Source: Sphingopyxis lindanitolerans
GTDB taxonomy: Bacteria > Pseudomonadota > Alphaproteobacteria > Sphingomonadales > Sphingomonadaceae
Direction of reading: 5' to 3'
Assembly (NCBI RefSeq): GCF_002993885.1
Contig: NZ_CM009578.1
Span: forward strand, 1,553,251-1,617,250
Length of the DNA stretch: 64,000 nucleotides
The position numbers were made by a program, and so were the translations under genes. The number at the start of each line of letters is the position of its first letter. The stretch's first letter is position 1. The notes beneath the pieces were generated by a model that saw only the letters and a list, made by a program, of their open reading frames with translations, was not told the origin of the DNA and made no database searches. Positions 12,809 to 23,760 of this stretch are shown here, in pieces.

Positions 12809-13743
12809 TCACCCTCGGCTTCGTCTATGTCCTCGCCGGGCTCGCTTTCGCGCTCTTCGCGATCCTTGGCATAGCGGACCGCACCAACCCAAAGCGTTTC
12901 GGCAACGCCGCCTTCTGGGGCCTGCTCGCGCTGTCGATGCTCGGCGGCGACCGGCTCGGCGATTTCGGCAACGGCCTGCTCGTCCTCGCGCTCGTCGCCA
13001 TCGCGGGCGCCGGTCAGATCGGCCGCGCCCCAGGCGGCGACGTCGCGCCCGACGTCCAGGCCGCACGCGCCGCGGCCCACGGCCATTTCCTGCTCCTCGT
13101 CGCGCTGATCATCCCCGCGGTCGCGCTCGCGGGCACCTTCCTCTTCAAATATGTCCCCGGCCTCGCCGATCCCAAGCAGGCGACGCTCATCTCGCTCGGC
13201 ATCGGCGTGCTGATCGCGCTTGGCGTCGGCATGGCGCGCCTCAAACCTCCGCTCCTCCTTCCCGCGCAGCAGGGGCGCCGCCTGCTCGACGCGGTCGGCT
13301 GGGCGGCGATCCTGCCGCAGATGCTCGCCAGCCTCGGCGCGGTCTTCGCGCTCGCCGGGGTCGGCGAGGTCGTCGGCACCCTGATCGGCAGCGCCATTCC
13401 GCAAGGCAGCCTGTTCGGCGCGGTGCTCGCCTTCGGGCTCGGCATGGCCTTTTTCACCATGGTGATGGGCAACGCCTTCGCCGCTTTCCCGGTGATGATG
13501 GCGGCGGTCGGCCTGCCTCTGCTCATCAAACATTATCACGGCGACCCCGCGGTCGTCGCGGCGATCGGCATGCTCGCGGGCTTCTGCGGCACGCTGATGA
13601 CCCCGATGGCGGCGAACTTCAATCTCGTCCCCGCCGCGCTGCTCGACCTCAAAAACCCCTATGGCGTGATCAAGGCGCAGATCGGCACCGCACTGCCCCT
13701 GCTGACGGTCAACATCGTCTTCCTCTGGCTCTTTGCCTTTTAG
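12805..13743 (+). CDS. DUF979 family membrane protein
   Basis: A 312-residue polytopic membrane protein, about nine to ten hydrophobic helices, starting at the ATG that overlaps the DUF969 stop. Family-like features are the N-terminal YVLAGLAFALFAILGIADRTNPKRFG region, GVGEVVGTLIGSAIPQG in the middle and GFCGTLMTPMAANFNLVPAALL near the C-terminus. It is the obligate partner of DUF969, and the two probably form one transporter. The nearby oxoprolinase, DUF2891 and LacI genes support a substrate-specific uptake cluster. The stop lies just before a palindromic repeat. Confidence 0.82.
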   Translation: MITLGFVYVLAGLAFALFAILGIADRTNPKRFGNAAFWGLLALSMLGGDRLGDFGNGLLVLALVAIAGAGQIGRAPGGDVAPDVQAARAAAHGHFLLLVALIIPAVALAGTFLFKYVPGLADPKQATLISLGIGVLIALGVGMARLKPPLLLPAQQGRRLLDAVGWAAILPQMLASLGAVFALAGVGEVVGTLIGSAIPQGSLFGAVLAFGLGMAFFTMVMGNAFAAFPVMMAAVGLPLLIKHYHGDPAVVAAIGMLAGFCGTLMTPMAANFNLVPAALLDLKNPYGVIKAQIGTALPLLTVNIVFLWLFAF

Positions 13744-13756
13744 CGCTCACCCCAAT

Positions 13757-13880
13757 TCCGTTCGCCCTGAGCTTGTCGAAGCCTGTCCTGAGCGCCTGCA
13801 AGGCAGTCGAAGGGGGCCGTTCTTCCTTCTGCAACGTCGCAAGAAAAGAACGGTGCTTCGACAAGCTCAGCACGAACGGA
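13757..13880. repeat. Intergenic inverted repeat (GAGCTTGTCGAAGC family)
   Basis: Arms of about 26 bp (13757-13782 and 13855-13880) carry CTGAGCTTGTCGAAGC and its complement GCTTCGACAAGCTCAG, with an extra imperfect repeat between them. This unit is common between genes in sphingomonads. It could act as a transcript-end hairpin for DUF979. Confidence 0.8.
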
Positions 13881-13896
13881 TAGTAGAATTCCCCTA

Positions 13897-14889
13897 ATGA
13901 CTCACCTCACCCCCGCCCACGCCACCCGCTTCGCGACCGCGACTCTCGCCCACCTCGGCCGCGAATATCCGTACAAGATGGACCTCGTCCTGAACGGCCC
14001 CGAGGATGCGAAGCCGCCGCGCGAGCATCACCCGATCTTTCACGGCAGCTTCGACTGGCATAGCTGCGTCCATGGCTGGTGGCAGATTCTCCGCCTCGCG
14101 CGCCGCTTCCCCGACCTACCCGTCGCCGCCGAGATCCGCGCCCGCGCCGACGCGATGCTGGTGCCCGACAAGATCGCGGGCGAACGCGCCTTCCTCGATC
14201 GCCCGATGGCGGCCGGTTTCGAGCGCCCCTATGGCTGGGCATGGCTGCTCGCGCTCCATGCCGAGGCGGCGCGCCACGACGCCCCCTGGGCCGCCGCGCT
14301 CGAACCGCTTGCCGCCGCTTTCGCCGCGCGCTTCCATGGCTTCCTGCCCAAGCTCACCTACCCCTTGCGCGTCGGTACCCATTTCAACATCGCCTTCGCC
14401 CTCCTTCTCGCGCGCCACTGGGCCGAACCCCGCGACCCGGCCCTCGCCGCGCTGATCGACGCCCGCGCCCGCGACTGGTTCGGCGGCGACCGCGATTGCC
14501 AGGCGTGGGAGCCCGGCGGCGACGAATTCCTCTCCTCCGCCCTCACCGAAGCGCATCTGATGGCCGCCGTCCTCGGCGCGGATTTCGCCGCCTGGTTCGA
14601 CGCCTTCCTCCCCCGCGCCGCCGCCGGGCATCCCGCGACGCTCTTCACCCCCGCCACCGTCTCCGACCGCAGCGACGGCAAGATCGCGCATCTCGACGGC
14701 CTGGCTCTCAGCCGCGCCTGGTGCTGGCGCGCCATCGCCGCGGCGCTCGGCCCCGCGCACCCCGTCCACCCGGTCGCCGAGGCCGCGGCCCAGCGCCACC
14801 TCGACGCCGCCCTCCCCCACGTCACCGGCGACTATATGGGCGAACATTGGCTCGCGAGCTTCGCTCTCCTCGCACTCGACGGGCTTTGA
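13897..14889 (+). CDS. DUF2891 family protein
   Basis: A 330-residue soluble protein, mostly alpha-helical. Diagnostic for DUF2891 are HPIFHGSFDWHSCVHGWW near residue 47-64, YGWAWLLALHAEA, the GTHFNIAFALLLA segment and CQAWEPGGDEFLSSALTEA. The fold is an (alpha/alpha) toroid-like helical array by analogy with other His/Trp-rich families; the activity is unknown. The ATG is 16 nt after a repeat. Its place after DUF969-DUF979 and before a LacI regulator makes it a candidate enzyme or chaperone of the oxoprolinase cluster. Confidence 0.8.
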   Translation: MTHLTPAHATRFATATLAHLGREYPYKMDLVLNGPEDAKPPREHHPIFHGSFDWHSCVHGWWQILRLARRFPDLPVAAEIRARADAMLVPDKIAGERAFLDRPMAAGFERPYGWAWLLALHAEAARHDAPWAAALEPLAAAFAARFHGFLPKLTYPLRVGTHFNIAFALLLARHWAEPRDPALAALIDARARDWFGGDRDCQAWEPGGDEFLSSALTEAHLMAAVLGADFAAWFDAFLPRAAAGHPATLFTPATVSDRSDGKIAHLDGLALSRAWCWRAIAAALGPAHPVHPVAEAAAQRHLDAALPHVTGDYMGEHWLASFALLALDGL

Positions 14890-15029
14890 AGCGTCCACCT
14901 TCATTGATCTCGTCATGCTGACCTTGTTTCAGGGTCAGGGTGACGAAGAAAGGAAACGCGGCTGCGCCCCGCATTGACAAGCCCCGCCCTCGCCGCGACA
15001 GACGGCGCAGAGGGGGAGAAGAATTGCCG

Positions 15030-16040
15030 ATGAAGACGCCGCGCCCGACATCGTTCGACGTCGCCGAGCGCGCCGGCGTGTCGCAATCGACCGTCTCGCG
15101 CGCGCTCAGGAACAGCCCCGGCGTCAATGCCGAGACCCGCGCCCGCGTCGCCGCCGCGGCGCGCGAACTTGGCTATGTCGTCGACCGCCACGCCTCGTCG
15201 CTCCGCCTCAAGAGCAGCGAGACGCTCGCGCTCGTCACCGTCTGCCGCCCCGGCGAGGATCGCAGCGCGATCAACCCCTTTTATTTCGCGCTGCTCGGCA
15301 GCATCGCCGCCGCGACCTCGGCGCGCGGGTTCAACCTGCTCGTTTCATTCCAGGAAAGCGCCGCCAATTTCCGCGCCGACTTCGTCGCCTCGGGGCTTGC
15401 CGACGCGATGATCGTCATCGGCACGACGAGCAACCGCGCCGCGTGGGATTATTTCGCCGCGGCGCAGGCCACCGGCCTCGGCTTCGTCTGCTGGGGCAGC
15501 CCCGGCGACCCCTTTCACTGGATGCGCAGCGACAATGGCACCGGCGGCGGTCTCGCCGCCGACCATCTCGTCGCCAGCGGACGGAGGCGTATCGCCTTCG
15601 TCGGCCCGCAGCGTTCGCCGCAGCGCCAGTTCGACGAGCGTCGCGAAGGCTTCACCGCCGCGCTCGCCGCGCACGGCATCCCGCCGATTCTCGTCGAGCC
15701 CCCCGCCGCCGCCGATCGCCACGCCCAGGGGGTCGCCGCCGCGCACGCGCTGCTCGCCGCACACCCCGATGTCGATGCGATTTTCGCGGCGAGCGACATG
15801 CTCGCCTTGGGCGTGCTCCAGGGCCTCAAGGAAGCCGGGCGCCGCGTGCCGCAGGACATCGCGTTGATCGGCTTCGACGGCATCCGCGCCGGCAATATGG
15901 CCGACCCCGCGCTGACCACGATCGAGCCCGACCTCGACGCCGCGGGCGAAGCGCTCGTCGCAATGGCGCTCGAGGATGATGATTTCACGCACAGCGGCAC
16001 GCGCATTCCCGTGCGCCTCGCGGTTCGCGGCACGGCCTAG
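15030..16040 (+). CDS. LacI family transcriptional regulator
   Basis: A 336-residue repressor. The start at 15030 follows a strong GGGGGAG ribosome site and places the helix-turn-helix at the very N-terminus (SFDVAERAGVSQSTVSRALR, then a hinge region VDRHASSLRLKSS). The rest is a periplasmic-binding-protein-like effector domain with GRRRIAFVGP and IALIGFDGI motifs. An upstream in-frame ATG at 14940 would add 30 Arg-rich residues and is less likely. Position suggests it controls the DUF2891/DUF979/DUF969/oxoprolinase genes, although it also could control distant targets. Confidence 0.85.
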   Translation: MKTPRPTSFDVAERAGVSQSTVSRALRNSPGVNAETRARVAAAARELGYVVDRHASSLRLKSSETLALVTVCRPGEDRSAINPFYFALLGSIAAATSARGFNLLVSFQESAANFRADFVASGLADAMIVIGTTSNRAAWDYFAAAQATGLGFVCWGSPGDPFHWMRSDNGTGGGLAADHLVASGRRRIAFVGPQRSPQRQFDERREGFTAALAAHGIPPILVEPPAAADRHAQGVAAAHALLAAHPDVDAIFAASDMLALGVLQGLKEAGRRVPQDIALIGFDGIRAGNMADPALTTIEPDLDAAGEALVAMALEDDDFTHSGTRIPVRLAVRGTA

Positions 16041-16143
16041 GTCCCTCTTCACCCTCACACACGGTCATTGACCTTCCATCTTGCCGTAACCACTTGTTAT
16101 ATAGGCCCCGCCTAGGATCGCGCGGAGACCGAGGCAGGATGCG

Positions 16144-17322
16144 TTGACGGGACAGCTCTTCATTTCACTCCTCAACCCAGGCATCGGCCTGGCGTTCGCG
16201 GCGGCCTTTTTCCTGATGTGGCTGCAGCGGCGCGAGCGCTATATCGCCTATGCCGCGGGCGCCTATCTCGCCACCGCCATCGCCTTCCTGTTCCAGGATG
16301 TCGCCCCGGTGATGCCGATGGAGTTGCAGCGGCTTCCCGCCAACATCGGCTTCCTCGCCACCGGCGCGCTGTTCGCCGCCGCGATCATCGGGCGCTATGG
16401 CCTGCCGATTCCCTGGCGCGCGATGGCGGTCGTCGCGGCGCTGTCGACCGCGGTCTTCACCTGGTTCCTGCTCGGCCAGCCGAGCATCCCGGCGCGCATC
16501 TATGCGATCAGCGTCGGCGCGGGGGTGATCGCGCTGATGGTGGTGCGCGCGCTGTGGCCGATCGAGCGGCCCTATCTGATCGACCGCGTGCTGTTCTGGG
16601 TCGCGGCGCTCTCGGCCGCCAACCTGCTCTTCCGCCCCATCGTCATCCTCAGCGTCAGCGGCGGGGTCGACAATTATGTCGGCTTCCAGCAATCGCTCTA
16701 TTGGACCACGGTGCAGTTCAGCCAGGCGATGGTGTCGATCGTCTCGGCGATCAGCCTGATGGTCGCGGTCGCGATCGACATGGTCGCCGAGCTTCGCGCG
16801 GAAGCCGATGGCGACCCGCTTTCGGGCCTGCTCAACCGCCGCGGGTTCGAGGCGAAGGCGGGTGCCGCGCTGCGCCGCTGCGCCGACGCCGGCCAGCCCG
16901 CCGCGCTGCTGATCGCCGACCTCGATCGCTTCAAGTCGGTCAACGACACTCACGGTCACGCGGTCGGCGACGCGATCATCGCCGCCTTTGGCGCCCATGT
17001 CCGCGCCGTCGGCCCGGCAGAGATGGTCGCGGGCCGCATCGGCGGCGAGGAATTCGCGCTGCTCCTTCCCGGCTTCGCGATCGATGGCGCGCGCCAGCTT
17101 GCCGAGCGCGTCCGCACCGGGCTTCACACCGCCTGCGCCGACCGCATCCCCGCCAGCCTGCGCCCGACGACCAGCATCGGCCTGGCCGTCGGCGCACCCG
17201 GCACCGCGCTGTCGGCGCTGCTGCGCGACGCCGACCAGGCGCTCTACGAGGCAAAGCGCGCCGGCCGCGACCGCGTCCACGCCTTCCGCCCCGCCCCGAT
17301 CCGGCTCGGGGCCACCGCCTGA
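16144..17322 (+). CDS. Membrane-bound diguanylate cyclase (GGDEF domain)
   Basis: About 392 residues. The N-terminal half has seven to eight hydrophobic helices. It is followed by a GGDEF domain with DPLSGLLNRRGFEAK, ADLDRFKSVNDTHGHAVGD, the active-site loop GGEEF (a working variant) and LYEAKRAGRDRV. It makes cyclic di-GMP from two GTP. No RxxD inhibitory site precedes the active loop in the usual position. The start is a TTG at 16144 behind AGGATGCG; the ATG at 16140 runs into a stop after two codons in its own frame. No EAL domain is present. The membrane domain may sense an unknown signal. Confidence 0.85.
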   Translation: MTGQLFISLLNPGIGLAFAAAFFLMWLQRRERYIAYAAGAYLATAIAFLFQDVAPVMPMELQRLPANIGFLATGALFAAAIIGRYGLPIPWRAMAVVAALSTAVFTWFLLGQPSIPARIYAISVGAGVIALMVVRALWPIERPYLIDRVLFWVAALSAANLLFRPIVILSVSGGVDNYVGFQQSLYWTTVQFSQAMVSIVSAISLMVAVAIDMVAELRAEADGDPLSGLLNRRGFEAKAGAALRRCADAGQPAALLIADLDRFKSVNDTHGHAVGDAIIAAFGAHVRAVGPAEMVAGRIGGEEFALLLPGFAIDGARQLAERVRTGLHTACADRIPASLRPTTSIGLAVGAPGTALSALLRDADQALYEAKRAGRDRVHAFRPAPIRLGATA

Positions 17323-17351
17323 GCGCGCCCGCGCGGCGGAACGCCGCCGCG

Positions 17352-18026
17352 TCAGCCAGCGGGCGGCAAGAACTCCGCCAACTCACCCGCCGCCTCCGCC
17401 CGGTCGAGCTCGGCGAGTTCCTCCTCGGTCAACGGCACCATCTGCCCGCAGGTGGCGCACGGCGGATGATCGAGGCGGCGGAAGCGGTGATAATGTTGGA
17501 GCATCCCAATCCGCTCGATCAGCACCGCGTCGGTTTCTTCCTGCGTCGCGACATGGTGCTTTTGCTTCACCCCGTCCTGGAACACGATCCCGCTTTCATA
17601 TTCGGCGCGGTCGATAAAGCGGTGCCGCACCGTCTCGGGCAGCACAAAGGCTTCGGCCTCCGCCGGGCTCAGCGCCCGCCCAAGCGCCCCCGACAGGTCG
17701 CCGCGCTTCAGCAGCAGCGCGAGCATCGCATCCGACGGCACGATCCGCCGCTCGACCTCGCGGCCCTCGCGGATCACCACCGTTTCGCGCCCCTCGACCG
17801 CGCGCTGATAGGCCACCGCCTCCAGCCCGCGCAGCGCGTTGGCGAGCGCCTCGGCGCACGCCCGGTCGAACGGCGCGAACAGCTTGCGCGAACGATTGAC
17901 CGATGTCGTACTGACCCCCGCCACCCGCGCCGCATCGGCGACGCACCCGGTCTGCGCGAGCAAGGCAAGGAAGGTCCGCGTCCGCGCCACCGTCCATCCA
18001 TCCTCGCGAAGGCGAAGGCCGGGCAT
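17352..18026 (-). CDS. Conserved hypothetical protein with terminase-small-subunit-like helix-turn-helix
   Basis: A 224-residue protein. Its N-terminus contains RTRTFLALLAQTGCVADAAR followed by a VAGVSTTSVNRSRKLF helix-turn-helix like those of phage terminase small subunits and homeodomain-like proteins. A CATCGQM pair of cysteines sits near the C-terminus, which is rich in Glu and Ala. The ATG at 18026 is the first in-frame ATG inside the coding-like part; the open frame continues upstream antisense to acnA, but that extension is a shadow. No phage genes are near, so this is probably a domesticated DNA-binding protein. Function unknown. Confidence 0.65.
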   Translation of the reverse strand: MPGLRLREDGWTVARTRTFLALLAQTGCVADAARVAGVSTTSVNRSRKLFAPFDRACAEALANALRGLEAVAYQRAVEGRETVVIREGREVERRIVPSDAMLALLLKRGDLSGALGRALSPAEAEAFVLPETVRHRFIDRAEYESGIVFQDGVKQKHHVATQEETDAVLIERIGMLQHYHRFRRLDHPPCATCGQMVPLTEEELAELDRAEAAGELAEFLPPAG

Positions 18027-18068
18027 GAAGGGATTGGCATTCTTAAGCCCCTCCCGCCCCACTTTGCT

Positions 18069-18174
18069 CCCCTCCCGCTTGCGGGAGGGGTAGCGAGCCC
18101 CGGACTTGATCCGGGGTGACGAAGCGGGTGAACGCGGCGGATTTCCTCCGCGCCTCCGCGTCTCCGCGCGAACC
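18069..18174. repeat. Cluster of hairpin repeats upstream of acnA
   Basis: Two hairpins stand in line: CCCCTCCCGC-TT-GCGGGAGGGG (18069-18090) and CCCCGGA-CTTGA-TCCGGGG (18098-18116). A single-ended copy of the CTCCGCG tandem unit (18145-18174) follows. They fill most of the 294-bp gap between the hypothetical gene and acnA, which are divergent, so the acnA promoter must lie to their right. Confidence 0.75.
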
Positions 18175-18320
18175 AACCACCCTCGCCCCCTTGCATTTCC
18201 CCACCCCCGGCGTAAGGCGGCGCCAACATAAACCGCGCGCGCGACTCCGCTTGCCCCACTCTCCCGATCGGGCTTCCGGCCGTCATTCCCCGCCGCGCCA
18301 ACATGGGGACTGCTTGCTTT

Positions 18321-20993
<2,673 letters not shown>

Positions 20994-21000
20994 GACCGAG

Positions 21001-21036
21001 CGAGGGCGATGAGCGGGTTTCCCCTTGTCGCCCTCG
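21001..21036 (+). terminator. Possible acnA transcript-end hairpin
   Basis: A perfect 9-bp inverted repeat (CGAGGGCGA at 21001-21009 and TCGCCCTCG at 21028-21036) begins 8 nt after the acnA stop. There is no T-run after the stem, so it may be a transcript-stabilising stem rather than an intrinsic terminator. Confidence 0.5.
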
Positions 21037-21116
21037 GCCTGCGTCCCCGATGAGGCGGCGATCGACGATATCGAAACGCGCGATGCGCTGAGCGCTGAGA
21101 GCGAAGGGAGCGAGCC

Positions 21117-21389
21117 ATGGACGCGCTACGGATCGCGATCGAGGTGATCGGCTGGTCGGCGGCGGTGCTGATCCTCGCCGCCTATGCCCTGCTGTCGTTC
21201 GGCAAGATCGAAGCCCGCGGCCGCGTCTATCAGGGGATGAATGTCCTTGGCGCCGCCGGTTTCATCGTCAATTCGGGCTATCACGGCGCGCTGCCCAATG
21301 CCGCGCTCAACGTCATCTGGGTCGCCGTCGGGCTGATCACCCTGTGGAGCATCCGGCGTGCACGCGGCGCGCAGCAGACCGGGGGATGA
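21117..21389 (+). CDS. Small CBU_0592-like membrane protein
   Basis: A 90-residue protein with three hydrophobic helices (about residues 8-28, 38-55 and 62-78). The pattern IGWSAAVLILAAYALLSFGKI, then RVYQGMNVLGAAGFIVNS and ALPNAALNVIWVAVGLITLW, resembles the small CBU_0592-type membrane family. ATG start behind GGAGCGAGCC. Function unknown. The stop abuts the CCA end of the tRNA-Val gene on the other strand. Confidence 0.7.
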   Translation: MDALRIAIEVIGWSAAVLILAAYALLSFGKIEARGRVYQGMNVLGAAGFIVNSGYHGALPNAALNVIWVAVGLITLWSIRRARGAQQTGG

Positions 21390-21465
21390 TGGTGGGCGCT
21401 GACGGGCTCGAACCGCCGACCCTCTCGGTGTAAACGAGATGCTCTACCAACTGAGCTAAGCGCCC
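21390..21465 (-). tRNA. tRNA-Val (anticodon TAC)
   Basis: Read on the minus strand, the 7-bp acceptor stem is GGGCGCT paired with AGCGCCC. The D arm is TAGCTCAGTTGGTAGAGCA, the anticodon arm CTCGT-TTACACC-GAG has the TAC anticodon in its loop, and the T arm GGCGG-TTCGAGC-CCGTC is standard. A genomic CCA tail ends at 21390. All stems are intact. Confidence 0.96.
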
Positions 21466-21529
21466 CTCGATATCGCCACGAGCGGGAAGCGCGCCCCTGC
21501 CATAAGCCGCCCGCGCTGGCAAGCGCCGC

Positions 21530-22528
21530 CTATTCCTCCAAAGCCTCGAAATAGCGCATCATCGCGTCCGACGCGGCTTCCGACAGCGCGATGAAGATGC
21601 GGCGACCGTCGAGCGGATCGGCTTCGCGCAGGAACAGGCCCGCATCGGTCATCGTCTTGATCCAGCGCAGTGCTGTCGTCGCGGGAACCGCGGCGGCGAT
21701 GCACAGGCTCGACACCGATACCGGTTGCCGTTCCAGCCGCGCCGCATAGAGGTCGAGCAGCATGTCCCACGCCGGATCGGCGAAGAGGTCGGCGGGGAAA
21801 TATTGCTCGCGCATCCGCCGCTGGCGCAGCATCCGCCGCACCGCCTTCGCGCGCTGGCGATCGACCGTGCGCTCCTCGGGCACGAAGCTGCGCGGCATCG
21901 CCGCGAAATCGCGCGTCGGCGCGCGAACCTGCCCCGCATAATCGCCGAAACCCTCATTGGCGGGCGCATAGGCCGCCGGTGTTCCGGAAAGCCCGCCGCG
22001 TTGCTGCCCCGCAAGGTCGCCGAGCAGGCGCGAGATGCGCGCCACCTCCTCCTGCAGCCGGTCGATGCGCTCCATCGCGGGATCGCGCGTAACCTCATGC
22101 ACCGCCTGATGCCATTCGCGCCGCGCGGCCGCCAGCGCGACGCGCCGGTCGGTCGCATCGGCATCGACCAGCCATTCGACACGGAGCGCGCCCGGCACCG
22201 CCGCTGTCAGCCGGTCGAGCGCATCGAGCGGCGTTTCGCACACCAGATGGCATGATTTTGCAGCCGCCGCTTGGCACAGGCCGACGAAGCGATCGGCCTC
22301 GAGGATGTCCGCCGACGCCAGCCAGAGGATGTCGGCGATCGGCATCGCGCGCAGATGGTTGGCCGCCTCGGCGGGGGCGGCGAGCGACACGCGCACGCCT
22401 TCCAGCGCCGCCAGTTCGTCGCCCCGCGTCCGCGGCCCCACCAGCAACAGCGACGATACCGCGCCATCGCCGAATCCCGGCGGCGGAAAGCCCGCTGCCC
22501 CGGATCGAATCCGAATCGCCTGTCCCAT
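21530..22528 (-). CDS. Winged-helix DNA-binding protein with receiver-like N-terminus
   Basis: A 332-residue protein. The N-terminal third (about residues 24-125) alternates beta strands and helices, as in a degenerate receiver or Rossmann fold. The central linker has a coiled-coil-like segment (MERIDRLQEEVARISRLLGD), and the C-terminus is a MarR-like winged helix (SVSSLCIAAAVPATTALRW, then a DGRRIFIALSE wing). No phospho-acceptor Asp context is obvious. It is a common sphingomonad regulator type whose targets are unknown. It is divergent from the thermonuclease gene, with a 231-bp shared promoter region. Confidence 0.7.
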   Translation of the reverse strand: MGQAIRIRSGAAGFPPPGFGDGAVSSLLLVGPRTRGDELAALEGVRVSLAAPAEAANHLRAMPIADILWLASADILEADRFVGLCQAAAAKSCHLVCETPLDALDRLTAAVPGALRVEWLVDADATDRRVALAAARREWHQAVHEVTRDPAMERIDRLQEEVARISRLLGDLAGQQRGGLSGTPAAYAPANEGFGDYAGQVRAPTRDFAAMPRSFVPEERTVDRQRAKAVRRMLRQRRMREQYFPADLFADPAWDMLLDLYAARLERQPVSVSSLCIAAAVPATTALRWIKTMTDAGLFLREADPLDGRRIFIALSEAASDAMMRYFEALEE

Positions 22529-22675
22529 GCTAAGTCCCCTCTGCCCTCGCTCCGTCCCGGTGTCCTTATGTCGTCATTTCGGCAATATTCACCTTTTGTT
22601 CGTTCGCATTTGCCGCCAATTTGGACCTGGCAAGGCGACGTGTGGGCGTCCATACACCGATGAGCAAACGGGACC

Positions 22676-22690
22676 GGTCCATTTTGGACC
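22676..22690. promoter_or_regulatory. Inverted repeat GGTCCA-TTT-TGGACC in a divergent promoter region
   Basis: The dyad lies 70 bp upstream of the thermonuclease start and is followed by CTTTTTG. A further copy of TTTGGACC lies at 22618-22625. It may be an operator for the adjacent winged-helix gene, or a weak terminator; nothing in the sequence decides between these. The rest of the 231-bp gap shows no other clear signal. Confidence 0.4.
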
Positions 22691-22759
22691 CTTTTTGTTC
22701 TTACCGTCAATCCCTTATTTACGCTTGCCAATCGCGCGGCTGCGGGTCAGTCGGCAGAC

Positions 22760-23335
22760 ATGCCGCTGTCGATCGTCACCCGCCTGCGCTGGCGCCGCCG
22801 CTTGCGTTCGCTCGTCGCGCTGGTCCTGCTGGCGGGTCTCGCGATCACCGCCTGGTTCGGGCTACCCGCCACCATCACCATCGCGCCGCTCCTCCATGTG
22901 ATCGACGGCGACAGCCTGACCGTGCGGCAGGAACAGGATGCAATTGCGATCCGCCTGACCGGGATCGACGCGGTCGAATATCGGCAGGATTGCGCCCGCG
23001 CCGACGGCAGCCGCTGGCCGTGCGGGCACGAGGCACGCAGCGCGCTCGAACGGCTTGCGGGGCGCGGCCCGCTTCATTGCGAATATGCGGCAAAGGACCG
23101 CTATGGCCGCACCCTGGCATCATGTCGGACGCAGCCCGACCCCGGCGGGATCGATCTTGGCGCCGAAATGGTGCGCCAGGGCTGGGCCGTCGCGACGAGC
23201 GACGCCTATCGGATCGAAGAAGCCGAAGCGCAGGCGAAACGGCGCGGCATCTGGCAGGGCCGTTTCGCCCGGCCCGCCGACTGGCGCGCGGCGCAGAGCC
23301 GCCCCGCCGCCATCACGGCGTCACCCGACGCATGA
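22760..23335 (+). CDS. Thermonuclease (SNase-like) family protein
   Basis: A 191-residue protein with an Arg-rich N-terminus and one transmembrane or signal helix (SLVALVLLAGLAITAWFGL), then an SNase-like OB-fold. The signature region is HVIDGDSLTV, IRLTGIDAVEYRQDC with a catalytic Arg and Asp, ARSALERL, and AKDRYGRTLASC with the second catalytic Arg. A C-terminal GAEMVRQGWAV stretch is also typical. It would cut DNA or RNA in the periplasm or at the membrane with calcium. The ATG at 22760 is preceded by a divergent promoter region. crcB follows 47 nt downstream. Confidence 0.85.
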   Translation: MPLSIVTRLRWRRRLRSLVALVLLAGLAITAWFGLPATITIAPLLHVIDGDSLTVRQEQDAIAIRLTGIDAVEYRQDCARADGSRWPCGHEARSALERLAGRGPLHCEYAAKDRYGRTLASCRTQPDPGGIDLGAEMVRQGWAVATSDAYRIEEAEAQAKRRGIWQGRFARPADWRAAQSRPAAITASPDA

Positions 23336-23382
23336 CAGGCTCATGCTTTCCGCGCCGCGCTTTTGCGGCTAGGGCGGGCAGC

Positions 23383-23760
23383 ATGAACGGACTTTTCCCA
23401 GTCATGGTCGGCGGTGCAGTCGGCGCCGGGGCGCGACATTTGGTCGGCCAGGTCATGCTCGCGCGGCTCGGCCCCGGCTTTCCCTGGTGGACGCTGTCGA
23501 TCAACATCGCCGGCAGCCTGCTGATGGGCCTGCTCATCGGCTGGCTCGCACGCAGCGGCGGCAGCGACACGACGCGGCTGTTCTTCGGCGTCGGCATCCT
23601 TGGCGGCTTCACGACCTTTTCGTCGTTCAGCATGGAATTCTGGACATTGTTCGAGCGCGGACAGGTCGCGCAGGCGACCGCCTATGTACTTGCCTCGGTG
23701 GTCGTCGGCATCGCCTTGTGCGGCCTCGGCATGCTCGCGATGCGGCAGTTACCGGCATGA
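23383..23760 (+). CDS. crcB: Fluoride ion exporter CrcB (Fluc)
   Basis: A 125-residue four-helix membrane channel that removes fluoride from the cytoplasm as a dual-topology dimer. Seen are GGAVGAGARHLVG, the WTLSINIAGSLLMGLL segment with the conserved Asn, and GGFTTFSSFSME with the Gly-Gly-Phe-Thr-Thr-Phe-Ser-Ser motif that forms the pore. The ATG at 23383 gives the normal length. Its stop overlaps the start of the pseudouridine synthase gene (ATGA). No fluoride riboswitch is visible upstream. Confidence 0.95.
   Translation: MNGLFPVMVGGAVGAGARHLVGQVMLARLGPGFPWWTLSINIAGSLLMGLLIGWLARSGGSDTTRLFFGVGILGGFTTFSSFSMEFWTLFERGQVAQATAYVLASVVVGIALCGLGMLAMRQLPA

Noticed and set aside
22529..22759. LexA (SOS) box before the thermonuclease
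   Set aside because: GTTCGTTC occurs but not with the GTTC-N7-GTTC spacing known for alphaproteobacteria.
23336..23382. Possible fluoride riboswitch before crcB
   Set aside because: The gap is 47 nt and lacks the fluoride aptamer motifs.
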